Positions 1-8,743 of a stretch of 64,000 nt of DNA are shown here, one piece after another. Location: the NCBI GenBank assembly GCA_963838035.1, contig CAWIPM010000005.1:124001-188000 (forward strand). The letters run 5' to 3'. The notes below the pieces were generated by a model. That model searched no databases, was not told the DNA's origin, and saw only the letters and a list, made by a program, of their open reading frames with translations. Positions within the stretch are counted from its first letter, which is position 1. The number at the start of each line of letters is the position of its first letter. A program made the position numbers and the translations under genes. This DNA comes from CAVVNN01 sp963838035. Lineage in GTDB: Bacteria > Actinomycetota > Thermoleophilia > Solirubrobacterales > 70-9.

Positions 1-1196
1 AGCAGCCCCGCGCACTTCTGGAGGTCGACCGGGCTGGTCGCACCTTTGAGGCATTCCAGGTAGGCCTGCTGCGCGTTGGCGCTCGGCGCCGAGGCCCCGC
101 CCGAGGAGGAGCCGCCGCCCGAGGAGGAGCCGCCGCCCGAGGAGGAGCCGCCGCCCGAGGCGCCGAGGCCGCCCAACAGGCCGCCGAGGCCGCCGGAGCC
201 ACCCAACCCGCCGACGCCGCCCTGCCCCTGCATCGCGCCGAGCAGTTCGAGCGGGTTGACGCCCAGCTTTTGGAAGAGCGCGTCGAGCGGCTTGGCGCCC
301 GAGGGGGCTTCGATCGTCTGGTCTTCGTTGACCCCGTCAATCGAGAGCTCGAAGTCGAGGGAAACCTTCTTCGGGCCCCCGCCCGAGGAGCTCGGGGGTT
401 CGATCGAGAGTTCGGCCGAGATCCTGCGGACAATGTTGTCGTCGCCGACGTAGACGTCCACGTGGGCCTTCTTCAGCGCGCTTTCGACCTGGCCCTTGGC
501 CTTGTCGAGTTCGGCTTCGGAGGGCAGCGGGCCGGCGGCGCCCAACTGGGCGCTGCAGGCCGGGTTCTTGGTCAGTTCGAGCAGCGCTTCGATCGCGCCC
601 GGGACGTTGAGGTCACCGCTGATCTTCGTGGTCGTCGTGCCGCCGACATCGGCGCTGCCTTCGTTGCTGAGGTTTTCGACGAAGTCGCCGACCTTGAGGT
701 CGCTGACCGCTTCCTGGCAGGCGCTGGAGCCCGCCGAGCCGCCCTGGGCCCCACTCTTCTTCTGTGCTTTTTCGATCGCCGACCTGACGAAGCTGAAGGT
801 GGTCGGGTCGACCGCGTACTCCGTCCCCTTGTAGTTGACGAAGGCGCGGTCGGGGAGCAGGATGAGGCCACCTTCGAAGTTGATGTCCTTGCCGTTGAAG
901 GAGCCGTTCGCCTTCGCCATCAGGTCGAGTTCCGGCAGCTGTTCGGAGCCTTCGCCTTTGCTCTGAAACGGCCCCGAGAGGCTGACGTCGAGGTTGCCGC
1001 CTTCGCTCCCTTCCGCCTTGATGCCGAGCGAGAGGTCGAGGTTGCCGCTCTTGATCCCCTTCAGGGTGGCTTCGTTGATCACCTTCTGCGGGTCTTCACC
1101 GCTCTTGCTGCTGCTGCCACCGCCGCCGCAGGCCGCAAGCGCGGCTGCCAGAGCGATCAGCACGGTGAACAGAACGAAATAGCGAACTCGGTTCAA
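1..1196 (-). CDS. Secreted lipoprotein, 3' end beyond window
   Basis: A leftward frame starts at a TTG (1196-1194) preceded by AAGGAGG at good spacing. It encodes a short signal peptide ending in the lipobox LAAC followed by GGGG, so the mature protein should be lipid-anchored on the outer face of the membrane. The body (about residues 30-300) is a beta-rich, charged domain resembling LppX/LprG-like lipoproteins in layout. I do not recognise a specific family, and this comparison is inference only. Near residues 325-365 the chain becomes Gly/Ser-rich, with three exact copies of GGGSSS. The frame is still open at base 1, ending in LQKCAGL, so the stop lies just outside. It is the last gene of a leftward run with PPK2. 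Confidence 0.8.
   Translation of the reverse strand, partial: MNRVRYFVLFTVLIALAAALAACGGGGSSSKSGEDPQKVINEATLKGIKSGNLDLSLGIKAEGSEGGNLDVSLSGPFQSKGEGSEQLPELDLMAKANGSFNGKDINFEGGLILLPDRAFVNYKGTEYAVDPTTFSFVRSAIEKAQKKSGAQGGSAGSSACQEAVSDLKVGDFVENLSNEGSADVGGTTTTKISGDLNVPGAIEALLELTKNPACSAQLGAAGPLPSEAELDKAKGQVESALKKAHVDVYVGDDNIVRRISAELSIEPPSSSGGGPKKVSLDFELSIDGVNEDQTIEAPSGAKPLDALFQKLGVNPLELLGAMQGQGGVGGLGGSGGLGGLLGGLGASGGGSSSGGGSSSGGGSSSGGASAPSANAQQAYLECLKGATSPVDLQKCAGL
103..156. repeat. 18-bp tandem repeat x3 inside the lipoprotein gene
   Basis: Three perfect copies of an 18-bp unit (103-120, 121-138, 139-156) encode a GGGSSS repeat on the minus strand, a flexible linker before the C-terminal tail. Perfect identity at DNA level suggests recent expansion or slippage, so copy number may vary between strains. 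Confidence 0.9.
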
Positions 1197-1249
1197 GGCG
1201 GTCGTCCTCCTTGGTGGGATCGGGTCGGGCTTTGACGGCGATGGTAGAG

Positions 1250-2011
1250 CTAGGCCGCCGTGGGCGGCTCCACGCCCCACTTTCGCATCCCCGCTTCGAT
1301 TTCCTCGTTGACGATCTGGACCACCCGCACACGGGTGTAGCGCTTCGACTCGGCCGGGACGAGATGCCAGGGAGCGTGCGGCTGATCGGTGCGCGCGACC
1401 ATGTCCTCGATCGCCTGCTCGTACTCGGCGCGCTTCTCGCGATTGGCCCAGTCGTCGTCGGTCAGCTTCCAGGCCTTGAGCGGGTCGCCCGCGCGCCGTT
1501 CGAACCGCTTCAGCTGCTCGACCTCGGAGATGTGCAGCCAGAGCTTGACCAGGATCGTCCCCTCGTCGGCGAGGGTTCGCTCGAAGGCGTTGATCTCGTC
1601 GTAGGCGCGCAGCCACTGCTCTCGCGCCGCCAGGCCGTCGACCCGCTCGACCAGCACCCGCCCGTACCAGGAGCGATCGTAGACGGCCATCCCTCCCCAG
1701 CCGGGCAGATCGGGCCAGAAGCGGCTGAGGAAGTGGTGGCGTTTCTCGTCCGGCGTCGGCGCGGCGAACTGGGAGACCCGAACGTGGCGGGGGTCCAGCG
1801 GCGAGACGAGCCGCTTGATCGACCCCCCCTTGCCGGACGCGTCCCACCCCTCGAAGACGACGCATACCGGCGGCCCAATCCCCTGCTCCCCCATCAACCC
1901 GCCGAGGATCAGTCGCAGCCGGGTGAGCCGTTCCCAGCAGAGGCTCAGCTCCCGCTCCTCCTCGCGGCGGCTGAGGGAGAGCGAGAGATCGACCTCGTCC
2001 AGTCGCCCCAT
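1250..2011 (-). CDS. ppk2: Polyphosphate kinase 2 family protein
   Basis: The 253-aa product matches the PPK2 fold, which transfers phosphate between polyphosphate and nucleotides in the cytoplasm. Visible motifs are the Walker A loop GWDASGKGG (about residues 54-62), the Walker B/lid segment YDRSWYGRVLVERV (about 110-123), and the basic C-terminal stretch typical of single-domain PPK2. Class I versus III (NDP or AMP acceptor) cannot be decided by eye. The ATG at 2011 gives a normal-length protein. It sits 28 bp downstream of a small membrane-protein gene on the same strand and is probably co-transcribed with it. Confidence 0.92.
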   Translation of the reverse strand: MGRLDEVDLSLSLSRREEERELSLCWERLTRLRLILGGLMGEQGIGPPVCVVFEGWDASGKGGSIKRLVSPLDPRHVRVSQFAAPTPDEKRHHFLSRFWPDLPGWGGMAVYDRSWYGRVLVERVDGLAAREQWLRAYDEINAFERTLADEGTILVKLWLHISEVEQLKRFERRAGDPLKAWKLTDDDWANREKRAEYEQAIEDMVARTDQPHAPWHLVPAESKRYTRVRVVQIVNEEIEAGMRKWGVEPPTAA

Positions 2012-2039
2012 CGCCCGATCCTAGCCCGCTCTCCGTCGG

Positions 2040-2309
2040 CTAGGGGGATGTTTGGACCGGCGGCGGCCTGTTCTCGGTGGTCAGGTTGATCGCCAGCGGG
2101 AAGAAGAGGGCGCCGAGGAAGATGAGAATCACCCCGGCGACGACGAGCCAGCGGGCGCGGGTCAGGTGGCCGAGGATGCCGGTCGCGAAGCCGATCAGGA
2201 TCAGGGCGGTGTAGGGGCCGGGGCTGCGGGGAAACAGCGCGGCGAGCGGCAGGACGAGATCGAGCACCGGGCGGATTATCATCGCCTTGAGTGCGGAGCG
2301 AGCAAGCAT
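2040..2309 (-). CDS. Small membrane protein, function unknown
   Basis: The 89-aa product has two to three hydrophobic segments (around residues 10-26, 33-50 and 53-73) and a Pro-rich tail ending PPPVQTSP. I recognise no family. The gene lies upstream of ppk2 on the same strand and is divergent from the MoxR-type ATPase 36 bp away. Coding potential is supported by the clear transmembrane pattern and by operon-like placement. Confidence 0.6.
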   Translation of the reverse strand: MLARSALKAMIIRPVLDLVLPLAALFPRSPGPYTALILIGFATGILGHLTRARWLVVAGVILIFLGALFFPLAINLTTENRPPPVQTSP

Positions 2310-2345
2310 CCATATCTGATCCTGTCGCGCAGCGAGCGAAGCGCG

Positions 2346-3238
<893 letters not shown>

Positions 3239-3242
<4 letters not shown>

Positions 3243-4654
3243 GGCAGACGGCCGCCTCCCCCTACGGGCCGAAGGCCGATCCCGGGCCACCCGGCCTGGC
3301 GGCGAAGCTGCTCAGCTTCTGCGAGGAGCTGCGCGGTGAGGGCGTCGCGGTGGGGACCTCGGAGATCCTCGACGCGTTCGCGGCGCTCGACGAGGTGCCG
3401 TGGACGGCGCAGGAGGACTTCCGCGAGGCGCTGGCGGCGACGATCGCCAAGTCCCAGGAGGACCGCCGCGTCTTCGAGCTGCTCTTCGACCGCTTCTTCT
3501 TCCGCGTCGCCGAGGCGGAGGCGATCGAGCGCGGCGTCGGCGAGCAGGGGGAGCGCCACGAGGGCGGCGAGCGGCTCGACATCGACGAGCTGCGCGAGCA
3601 GATTCGCCAGGCGATCGTCGAGGGCAACGACGGCGAGATGCGCGATCTGGCGCGGCTGGCGATCGCGGCCTTCGGGCGACAGGCGGAGGGCTCGGGCGTG
3701 GTCGGCGTCGACGTGCAGCGGATCCGCCGCACGCTGGGGCTCTCGGCGGGCACGCAGCCGCAGGCAGAGGACGGCGCGGCCGAGATGGCGCCGATCGATC
3801 GCGACCAGCTCAACCGCTTCGAGCGCCACCTGAGGCGGGAGCTCGAGCGCGACCTGATCGAGCGCACCGAAACCCTGCCCCCGTCCCGCCCCCTCGCCGA
3901 GCTCGACCGGGCCCTGCCGACCAGCCCCACCCAGGACCTCGCCGCGGTCCATCGCGCCGTCTCGCAGATGAAGCGGCGGCTGGCGACGCTCGGACACGAG
4001 CAGCGGGGGCGCAGGCGGGGCCAGACGGTCGACGTGCGGCGGACGATGCGCGCCTCGCTGGAGACCGGGGGCGTGCCGATGCACCTGCGCTACCGGCCGA
4101 AGCGACCGCGGCGGCCGGAGATCTACGTCCTCTGCGACGTCTCCACCTCCGTCACCTCGGCAAGCGTCTTCTTCCTCTCCGTCCTGCACGCGCTGCACGA
4201 CTCGTTCCGCAAACTGCGCAGCTTCGTCTTCATCGAGCGGATCTCCGAGGTGACCGACGTCTTCGAGCACGAGCGCGACTTCCGCGTCATCGCCCAGCGC
4301 ATCTCCAGCGAGGGCGGCGTCGCCGACGTCTCCGGCTACACCGATTACGGCCGGGTCTGGCTCGAGTTCCTCGGCGAGATCTCCGACGACCTCGACCCGC
4401 GCTCGACCGTGATCGTCCTCGGCGACGCCCGCACCAACGGCCGCGAGCCCCACGCCGAGGTCTTCGCCCAGGTCGCCGAACGCGCCGGCCGCCTCTTCTG
4501 GCTGAATCCCGAGCCGAGGCTCTACTGGAACTACGGCGACTCGGTGATGGCTGCCTACGAGCGGTACTGCGACGGGGCGTTCGAGTGCTGGACCACTCGG
4601 CACCTGGAGAACTTCGTCAACGTCGTCGCCGGAGGCATACCGGCGCAGGACTGA
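3239..4654 (+). CDS. CoxE-like VWA domain protein
   Basis: The 471-aa product starts at a GTG within a GTGA overlap with the upstream ATPase stop. An alpha-helical, Arg/Glu-rich N-terminal half precedes a C-terminal von Willebrand A domain with a MIDAS motif DVSTSV (about residues 300-305) and a second acidic site GDARTNG. Length and layout fit the CoxE/YehP-like partners of MoxR ATPases. The pair likely acts as a remodelling machine on a metalloprotein. The substrate is not identifiable from the context. Confidence 0.88.
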
Positions 4655-4686
4655 GCGGTTTGGCGCGCGGCTGATTTACTGCGCGT

Positions 4687-5142
4687 GTGCGCGTTTCCGC
4701 GAAAGCCGACTACGCAGTCCGGGCCGCTGCCGAGCTGGCGGCCGCTGGCGAAGGCCCCATCAAGGGCGAGAAGCTGGCCGAAGCCCAGGACATTCCCCTG
4801 CAGTTCCTCGAGCACATCCTGTTGGAGCTGAAGCATGCGGGGATCGTGCGGGCGCGGCGCGGCGCAAAGGGCGGGTATTGGCTGGCGCGGCCAGCCGATG
4901 ACGTGACGATCGCCGACGTCGTCCGCGCGGTCGAGGGCCCGATCGCTCATGTGCAGTCCTCGCCGCCGGAGGCGATCGAGTACCGCGGCAACGCGAAGCA
5001 CCTGCAAGAGGTCTGGATCGCCGTCCGGGCCAGCCTCCGCACCGTTGTGGAGCAGGTGACCCTGGCGGATCTGGTCAGCGGAGAGCTCCCCGCCGTGGTC
5101 GAGCATCTCACCGAGTCGCCCGACGCCTGGGCCGCTCGCTAG
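4687..5142 (+). CDS. Rrf2-family transcriptional regulator without Fe-S cysteines
   Basis: The 151-aa winged-helix protein is of the Rrf2 family: VSAKADYAVRAAAELA at the N-terminus, recognition helix around LQFLEHILLELKHAGIV, and wing ARRGAKGGYWLARP. It starts at GTG 4687, six bases after a TTTACT -10-like box, so the mRNA may be leaderless. It contains no cysteine at all, so it cannot bind the Fe-S cluster used by IscR, NsrR or RsrR. That is the situation in CymR-type sulfur regulators. It converges with the TauE/SafE permease gene (4-base overlap of ends), suggesting control of sulfur or thiamine-precursor transport. Confidence 0.88.
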   Translation: MRVSAKADYAVRAAAELAAAGEGPIKGEKLAEAQDIPLQFLEHILLELKHAGIVRARRGAKGGYWLARPADDVTIADVVRAVEGPIAHVQSSPPEAIEYRGNAKHLQEVWIAVRASLRTVVEQVTLADLVSGELPAVVEHLTESPDAWAAR

Positions 5143-6050
5143 CCGGCCGTCTCCAGGGCAACCTTCGCTGCTTCTCGCTGGCGACGGTGGTGCAGCCAGC
5201 GGGGGGCGGCGAGGATCAGGCCGAGGCCGAGGCCGGCGATCGCCGCGGCGATCGGCCACACGTTCGGGTCCCCCTTCTGGATCGTGACGATCCCCGAGGC
5301 GACCAGGACGATGCCGAGCGCGGTGCGAATCAAGCCCTGTGGCGCCCTGTCGGAGAGCGCGGCGCCGATCACCACCCCGGGGATGGAGCCGAGCAGGATG
5401 TTGCCCGCCAGCACGAAGTCGACGTTGCCGCCTATCCAGTGGGCGATGCCCGCGGCCCAGAGCAGGACCGCGGCATGGAAGACGTCGGTGCCGACCACTT
5501 TCTTCGGCGCGAGGCGGTAGACGGCGATCAGCAGGATCGCGATCACCGTGCCGGAGCCGGCCGAGGTGATCCCGATCACGAAGCCGGTGGTCGCGCCGAT
5601 GACGACGGCGGCGACCTTGTGGCGGCGCTCGACCCGGAAGCGGTCGCGCTCGTCGACGAGGCGTCGCAGGATCAGCGCCCGCGCCAGGGTGACGATGCCG
5701 ACTATCAGCAGGGTCCCGCCGAGAACCGCGTAGACGAGCGAGTCGAGCCGGGCTTCGCCGATGTGGTCCTTCAGGACCGAGACAAGCGCGACGCCGGCGA
5801 CCGCCGCCGGGACGCTGCCCATCGCCAGCCACTTGACCAGCTCCAGGTTCACCGTCTTCATCCGCAGGTGGCGCCAGCCGCCGACGGTCTTGGTGACCGC
5901 CGAGTAGAAGATGTCGGTGCCGATCGCCGTGGTCGGCTGGATCCCGAAGATGAGGATCAGCAGCGGGGTCATCAGGGAGCCACCGCCCATGCCGGTCATG
6001 CCGACCAGCACGCCGATGCCAAGGCCGAAAAGGATGATTGTCGGGTCCAT
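5139..6050 (-). CDS. TauE/SafE (TSUP) family permease
   Basis: The 303-aa polytopic protein has about eight hydrophobic segments and two TSUP-type repeats. The first contains GIGVLVGMTGMGGGSLMTP (residues 11-29) and the second FVIGITSAGSGTV. TSUP proteins export or import small organosulfonate, sulfite or sulfoacetate anions across the membrane. The gene is divergent from the ThiZ-like ATPase with only about 56 bp between, so both promoters share that region, and it converges with the Rrf2 gene. Substrate is not resolved. Confidence 0.9.
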   Translation of the reverse strand: MDPTIILFGLGIGVLVGMTGMGGGSLMTPLLILIFGIQPTTAIGTDIFYSAVTKTVGGWRHLRMKTVNLELVKWLAMGSVPAAVAGVALVSVLKDHIGEARLDSLVYAVLGGTLLIVGIVTLARALILRRLVDERDRFRVERRHKVAAVVIGATTGFVIGITSAGSGTVIAILLIAVYRLAPKKVVGTDVFHAAVLLWAAGIAHWIGGNVDFVLAGNILLGSIPGVVIGAALSDRAPQGLIRTALGIVLVASGIVTIQKGDPNVWPIAAAIAGLGLGLILAAPRWLHHRRQREAAKVALETAG

Positions 6051-6082
6051 CGCGAAGCTCCCGGTGGTTTATCGACTTTCTC

Positions 6083-6095
6083 GACTTCTTAAGTC
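6083..6095. promoter_or_regulatory. Candidate operator between tauE-like and thi-like genes
   Basis: The inverted repeat GACTT-CTT-AAGTC lies in the 56-bp region between divergent start codons and directly before the ribosome-binding site AGGAG (6096-6100). A near copy of one arm (CGACTT) occurs 10 bases upstream. Position and symmetry suit a repressor site, perhaps for the neighbouring Rrf2 protein. The regulator assignment is inference. Confidence 0.4.
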
Positions 6096-6106
6096 AGGAG
6101 TTTGAA

Positions 6107-6946
6107 GTGCGCCAGGATAGCAAGATGCGGGCTGAGATCGAGGATTTCGCCGGAAAGCCCCCCGTGCCTGCAACTGCGGGGGACCGCGACGAAGGCGCGG
6201 CACTCTCGATCCGCGGCCTCGGCCACTGCTACGGAGAGCTGCGAACGATCGCCCGGCTCGACCTCGAGGCGCCATCCCACGCTGTGCTCGGCCTGGTCGG
6301 GCCATCGGGCTGCGGCAAGTCGACGCTGCTGGAGCTGATCTGCGGGCTCCAGGGGGCCGGCTCAGGCGAGGTCGAAGTCGGCACAGCGAGCGATACCGGC
6401 GGCCGCCTCGCCCGCTGCGCCTACATGCCCCAGCGCGACCTGCTGCTGCCCTGGCTCTCGGCCGTCGACAACGCCGCGCTGGCGCTGCGAAACCGCGGCG
6501 TGAGTCGAGCCGAGTCGAGGCGCCGGGCCGGGGAGCTGTTCGAGCGCTTCGGCCTCGCCGGCTTCGAGGCCTCGCCGCCGAGGGAGCTCTCCGGCGGGAT
6601 GCGCCAGCGGATCGCCTTCCTGCGCACGCTCCTCTCCGGCAAGCCGCTGCTGGCGCTCGACGAGCCCTTCGCCTCGCTCGACGCGATAACCAGGGCGGAG
6701 ATGCAGGAGTGGCTCGCAGGGGCACTCGGGGACGACCCGCGCACCGTCGTCCTCGTCAGCCACGACATCGAGGAGGCGCTCTACCTCTGCGACAAGGTGT
6801 TGGTCCTCTCCCAGCGCCCGGCGCGGATCGTCGAGGAACTGCGCGCGCCCGCCCCCCGGGCGGCCGATCGGGACGCTGCGGTCACCGACCCCGGCTTCGT
6901 AGCCACGCGCGAGCGGGCGATGCACGCCCTGCGGGGGCGGCGATGA
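6107..6946 (+). CDS. ABC importer ATPase, ThiZ/SsuB/TauB type
   Basis: This is the nucleotide-binding subunit of an importer: Walker A GPSGCGKSTL, signature LSGGMRQR, Walker B LLALDEPFASLD, H-loop VLVSHDIEEAL. The GTG at 6107 has AGGAG six bases upstream and is preferred; ATG 6125, with AGGA, is the alternative. The stop overlaps the permease ATG (ATGA). Sequence type matches the nitrate/sulfonate/taurine/pyrimidine group. The substrate is suggested by the downstream NMT1/THI5-like binding protein rather than by this subunit. Confidence 0.9.
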   Translation: MRQDSKMRAEIEDFAGKPPVPATAGDRDEGAALSIRGLGHCYGELRTIARLDLEAPSHAVLGLVGPSGCGKSTLLELICGLQGAGSGEVEVGTASDTGGRLARCAYMPQRDLLLPWLSAVDNAALALRNRGVSRAESRRRAGELFERFGLAGFEASPPRELSGGMRQRIAFLRTLLSGKPLLALDEPFASLDAITRAEMQEWLAGALGDDPRTVVLVSHDIEEALYLCDKVLVLSQRPARIVEELRAPAPRAADRDAAVTDPGFVATRERAMHALRGRR

Positions 6947-7695
6947 GAGGGTGGCTCCTTCCGGTGCTCGTCCTCGCAGCGCTGATCGGCGCCTGGCAGG
7001 TGGCGGCGAGCAGCGGGGCGATCGCAAGCGCTCTGCACCTCGAAGCCTTCCTCGTCCCCTCCCCAACCGAAATCGCGGCCTCGCTATGGGACAACCGCGC
7101 GCTGCTCGCCGAAAATGCCTGGGTGACGCTGAAGGAGGTGCTGCTCGGCTTCGGCTGCGCGCTGGTCGCCGGGCTCGCATTCGCCGTCGTCCTCCATCTC
7201 TTCGAGACGGCGCGACGCGCCTTCTACCCCGTGATCGTCGCCTCGCAGACGATCCCGATCATCGTGATCGCACCGATTCTCGTCGTCTGGTTCGGCTACG
7301 GGACCGGCCCGAAGCTGGCAATCGTCGCCCTGATCTGCTTCTTCCCGATCACCGTGAACGTGCTCGACGGCCTGCGCTCGGTCGACCCCGACGCGACCAA
7401 GCTGATGCGCACCCTCGACGCGTCCCGATGGCAGACATTCCGCCGGGTGGAGGCGCCCACCGCGCTTCCCTACGCGTTCAGCGGCGCCAAGATCGCCGTC
7501 GCCGTCGCAGTGATCGGAGCGGTGTTCGGGGAGTGGGCAGGCTCGGACTCCGGCCTCGGCCACCTGATGCTCCAGGACAACGCCCAGCTGGAGACGGCGC
7601 GGCTGTTCGCCGCGGTCGTCGTGCTCTCGGCGATGGCGATCGCCCTCTTCGGCCTGCTCGCCCTCGCAGAGCGTCGCATCGTCACTTGGCGATAG
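6943..7695 (+). CDS. ABC importer permease, ThiX/SsuC type
   Basis: The 250-aa inner-membrane permease has about six hydrophobic helices and a cytoplasmic coupling segment, ATKLMRTLDASRWQTFRRVE, in place of the EAA loop. Its ATG overlaps the ATPase stop. The family normally forms a homodimer with the ATPase subunits. The spacing of 10 bp to the binding-protein gene supports a three-gene operon. Confidence 0.9.
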   Translation: MRGWLLPVLVLAALIGAWQVAASSGAIASALHLEAFLVPSPTEIAASLWDNRALLAENAWVTLKEVLLGFGCALVAGLAFAVVLHLFETARRAFYPVIVASQTIPIIVIAPILVVWFGYGTGPKLAIVALICFFPITVNVLDGLRSVDPDATKLMRTLDASRWQTFRRVEAPTALPYAFSGAKIAVAVAVIGAVFGEWAGSDSGLGHLMLQDNAQLETARLFAAVVVLSAMAIALFGLLALAERRIVTWR

Positions 7696-7705
7696 AAAGC
7701 AGGGG

Positions 7706-8743
7706 ATGAAGCTCCGTCGAACGCCGCTCGCCGCGGTCGCCATCGCTCTCCTCGTCCTCTCGCTCGGGCTGGCCGCCTGCGGTGAGAAGAGCGAGAACGT
7801 CACCGCCGAAACACAGCCCTTCAGCCTCGTCCTCGACTTCTACCCCAACCCCGACCACGCCGGGATCTACATGGCGCAGAAGCTGGGCTACTTCCGCGAC
7901 GCCGGCCTCGACGTCGGCATTCACGCTCCCTCCGACCCCTCGGCGCCGATCAAGCAGGTCGCCGCCGGCCGTGCCGACCTGGCGATCTCCTACGAGCCGG
8001 AGCTGCTGCTGGCGAGGGAACAGGGCCTCGACGTGGTCGCCGTCGGCGCCCTCGTCAATAGGCCTCTCACCTCGATGATCTGGCTGAGAAAGTCCGGGAT
8101 CAAGGGGGTCGGCGATCTGCGTGGCAAGACGATCGCCACCGCCGGCATCCCCTATCAGGATGCCTTCCTGAAGACGATCCTCGCCCGCGCCAACCTCTCG
8201 CCCTCCGACGTCAAGTCGGTCAATGTCGGCTTCGGCCTGCTTCCGGCCCTGGTCGGCGGCAGCGCCCAGGCGATGCTCGGCGGCTACACCAACGTCGAGG
8301 GGGTCGACCTCAGCCACCGCGGCAAGGACCCCGTGGTCACGCCGGTGGACAGGCTCGGGGTGCCGACATACGACGAGCTGGTCCTGGTCGCCCGGCGCAA
8401 GCAGGTCGAAGAAGACCCCGAAGCGATCCGGCTGTTCATCGCGGCTCTGGCCCGGGGCACGAGCGCGGCGGCGAAGAACCCGGGTGCCGCGACCAAGGCG
8501 GTTCTCGAAGCGAACCACGACCTGGAACCGAAGCTGACCGAAGCAGAGGTGAAGGCGACGCTGCCGCTGCTCACGCAGGGGGCGTCCGAAGGCTCCGCAG
8601 GGGGGCATCCCTATGGCTACATGGATCCCACCGAGTGGGCCCGCTTCATCGGGTGGATGCGCGACAACGGCCTGACCTCCTCGCTGCCGGCGCCCGGTGA
8701 AGCGCTCACCAACGCCTACCTGCCGGGCAGCATCCCCGAATAG
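7706..8743 (+). CDS. NMT1/THI5-like substrate-binding lipoprotein (ThiY type)
   Basis: The 345-aa lipoprotein has the lipobox LAAC at residues 21-24, a ligand-binding fold and the strongly ThiY-like segment LDFYPNPDHAGIYMAQKLGY near residues 45-64, followed by GYFRDAGLDV. ThiY proteins bind formylaminopyrimidine, a salvage precursor of the thiamine pyrimidine, and deliver it to ThiXZ. No thiamine riboswitch is visible before the operon, so control is probably by a protein. The gene overlaps the end of the convergent EAL gene by 28 bp. Taurine or sulfonate binding is a less likely alternative. Confidence 0.8.
   Translation: MKLRRTPLAAVAIALLVLSLGLAACGEKSENVTAETQPFSLVLDFYPNPDHAGIYMAQKLGYFRDAGLDVGIHAPSDPSAPIKQVAAGRADLAISYEPELLLAREQGLDVVAVGALVNRPLTSMIWLRKSGIKGVGDLRGKTIATAGIPYQDAFLKTILARANLSPSDVKSVNVGFGLLPALVGGSAQAMLGGYTNVEGVDLSHRGKDPVVTPVDRLGVPTYDELVLVARRKQVEEDPEAIRLFIAALARGTSAAAKNPGAATKAVLEANHDLEPKLTEAEVKATLPLLTQGASEGSAGGHPYGYMDPTEWARFIGWMRDNGLTSSLPAPGEALTNAYLPGSIPE

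Noticed and set aside
76..453. Proline/glutamate-repeat protein on the plus strand
   Set aside because: It is the complement of the GGGSSS-repeat region of the lipoprotein gene, which has a signal peptide, lipobox and ribosome site.
6051..6106. TPP riboswitch before the thi-like operon
   Set aside because: The gap between divergent starts is 56 bp and lacks the conserved CUGAGA and ACC-GAUC elements; it is too short.
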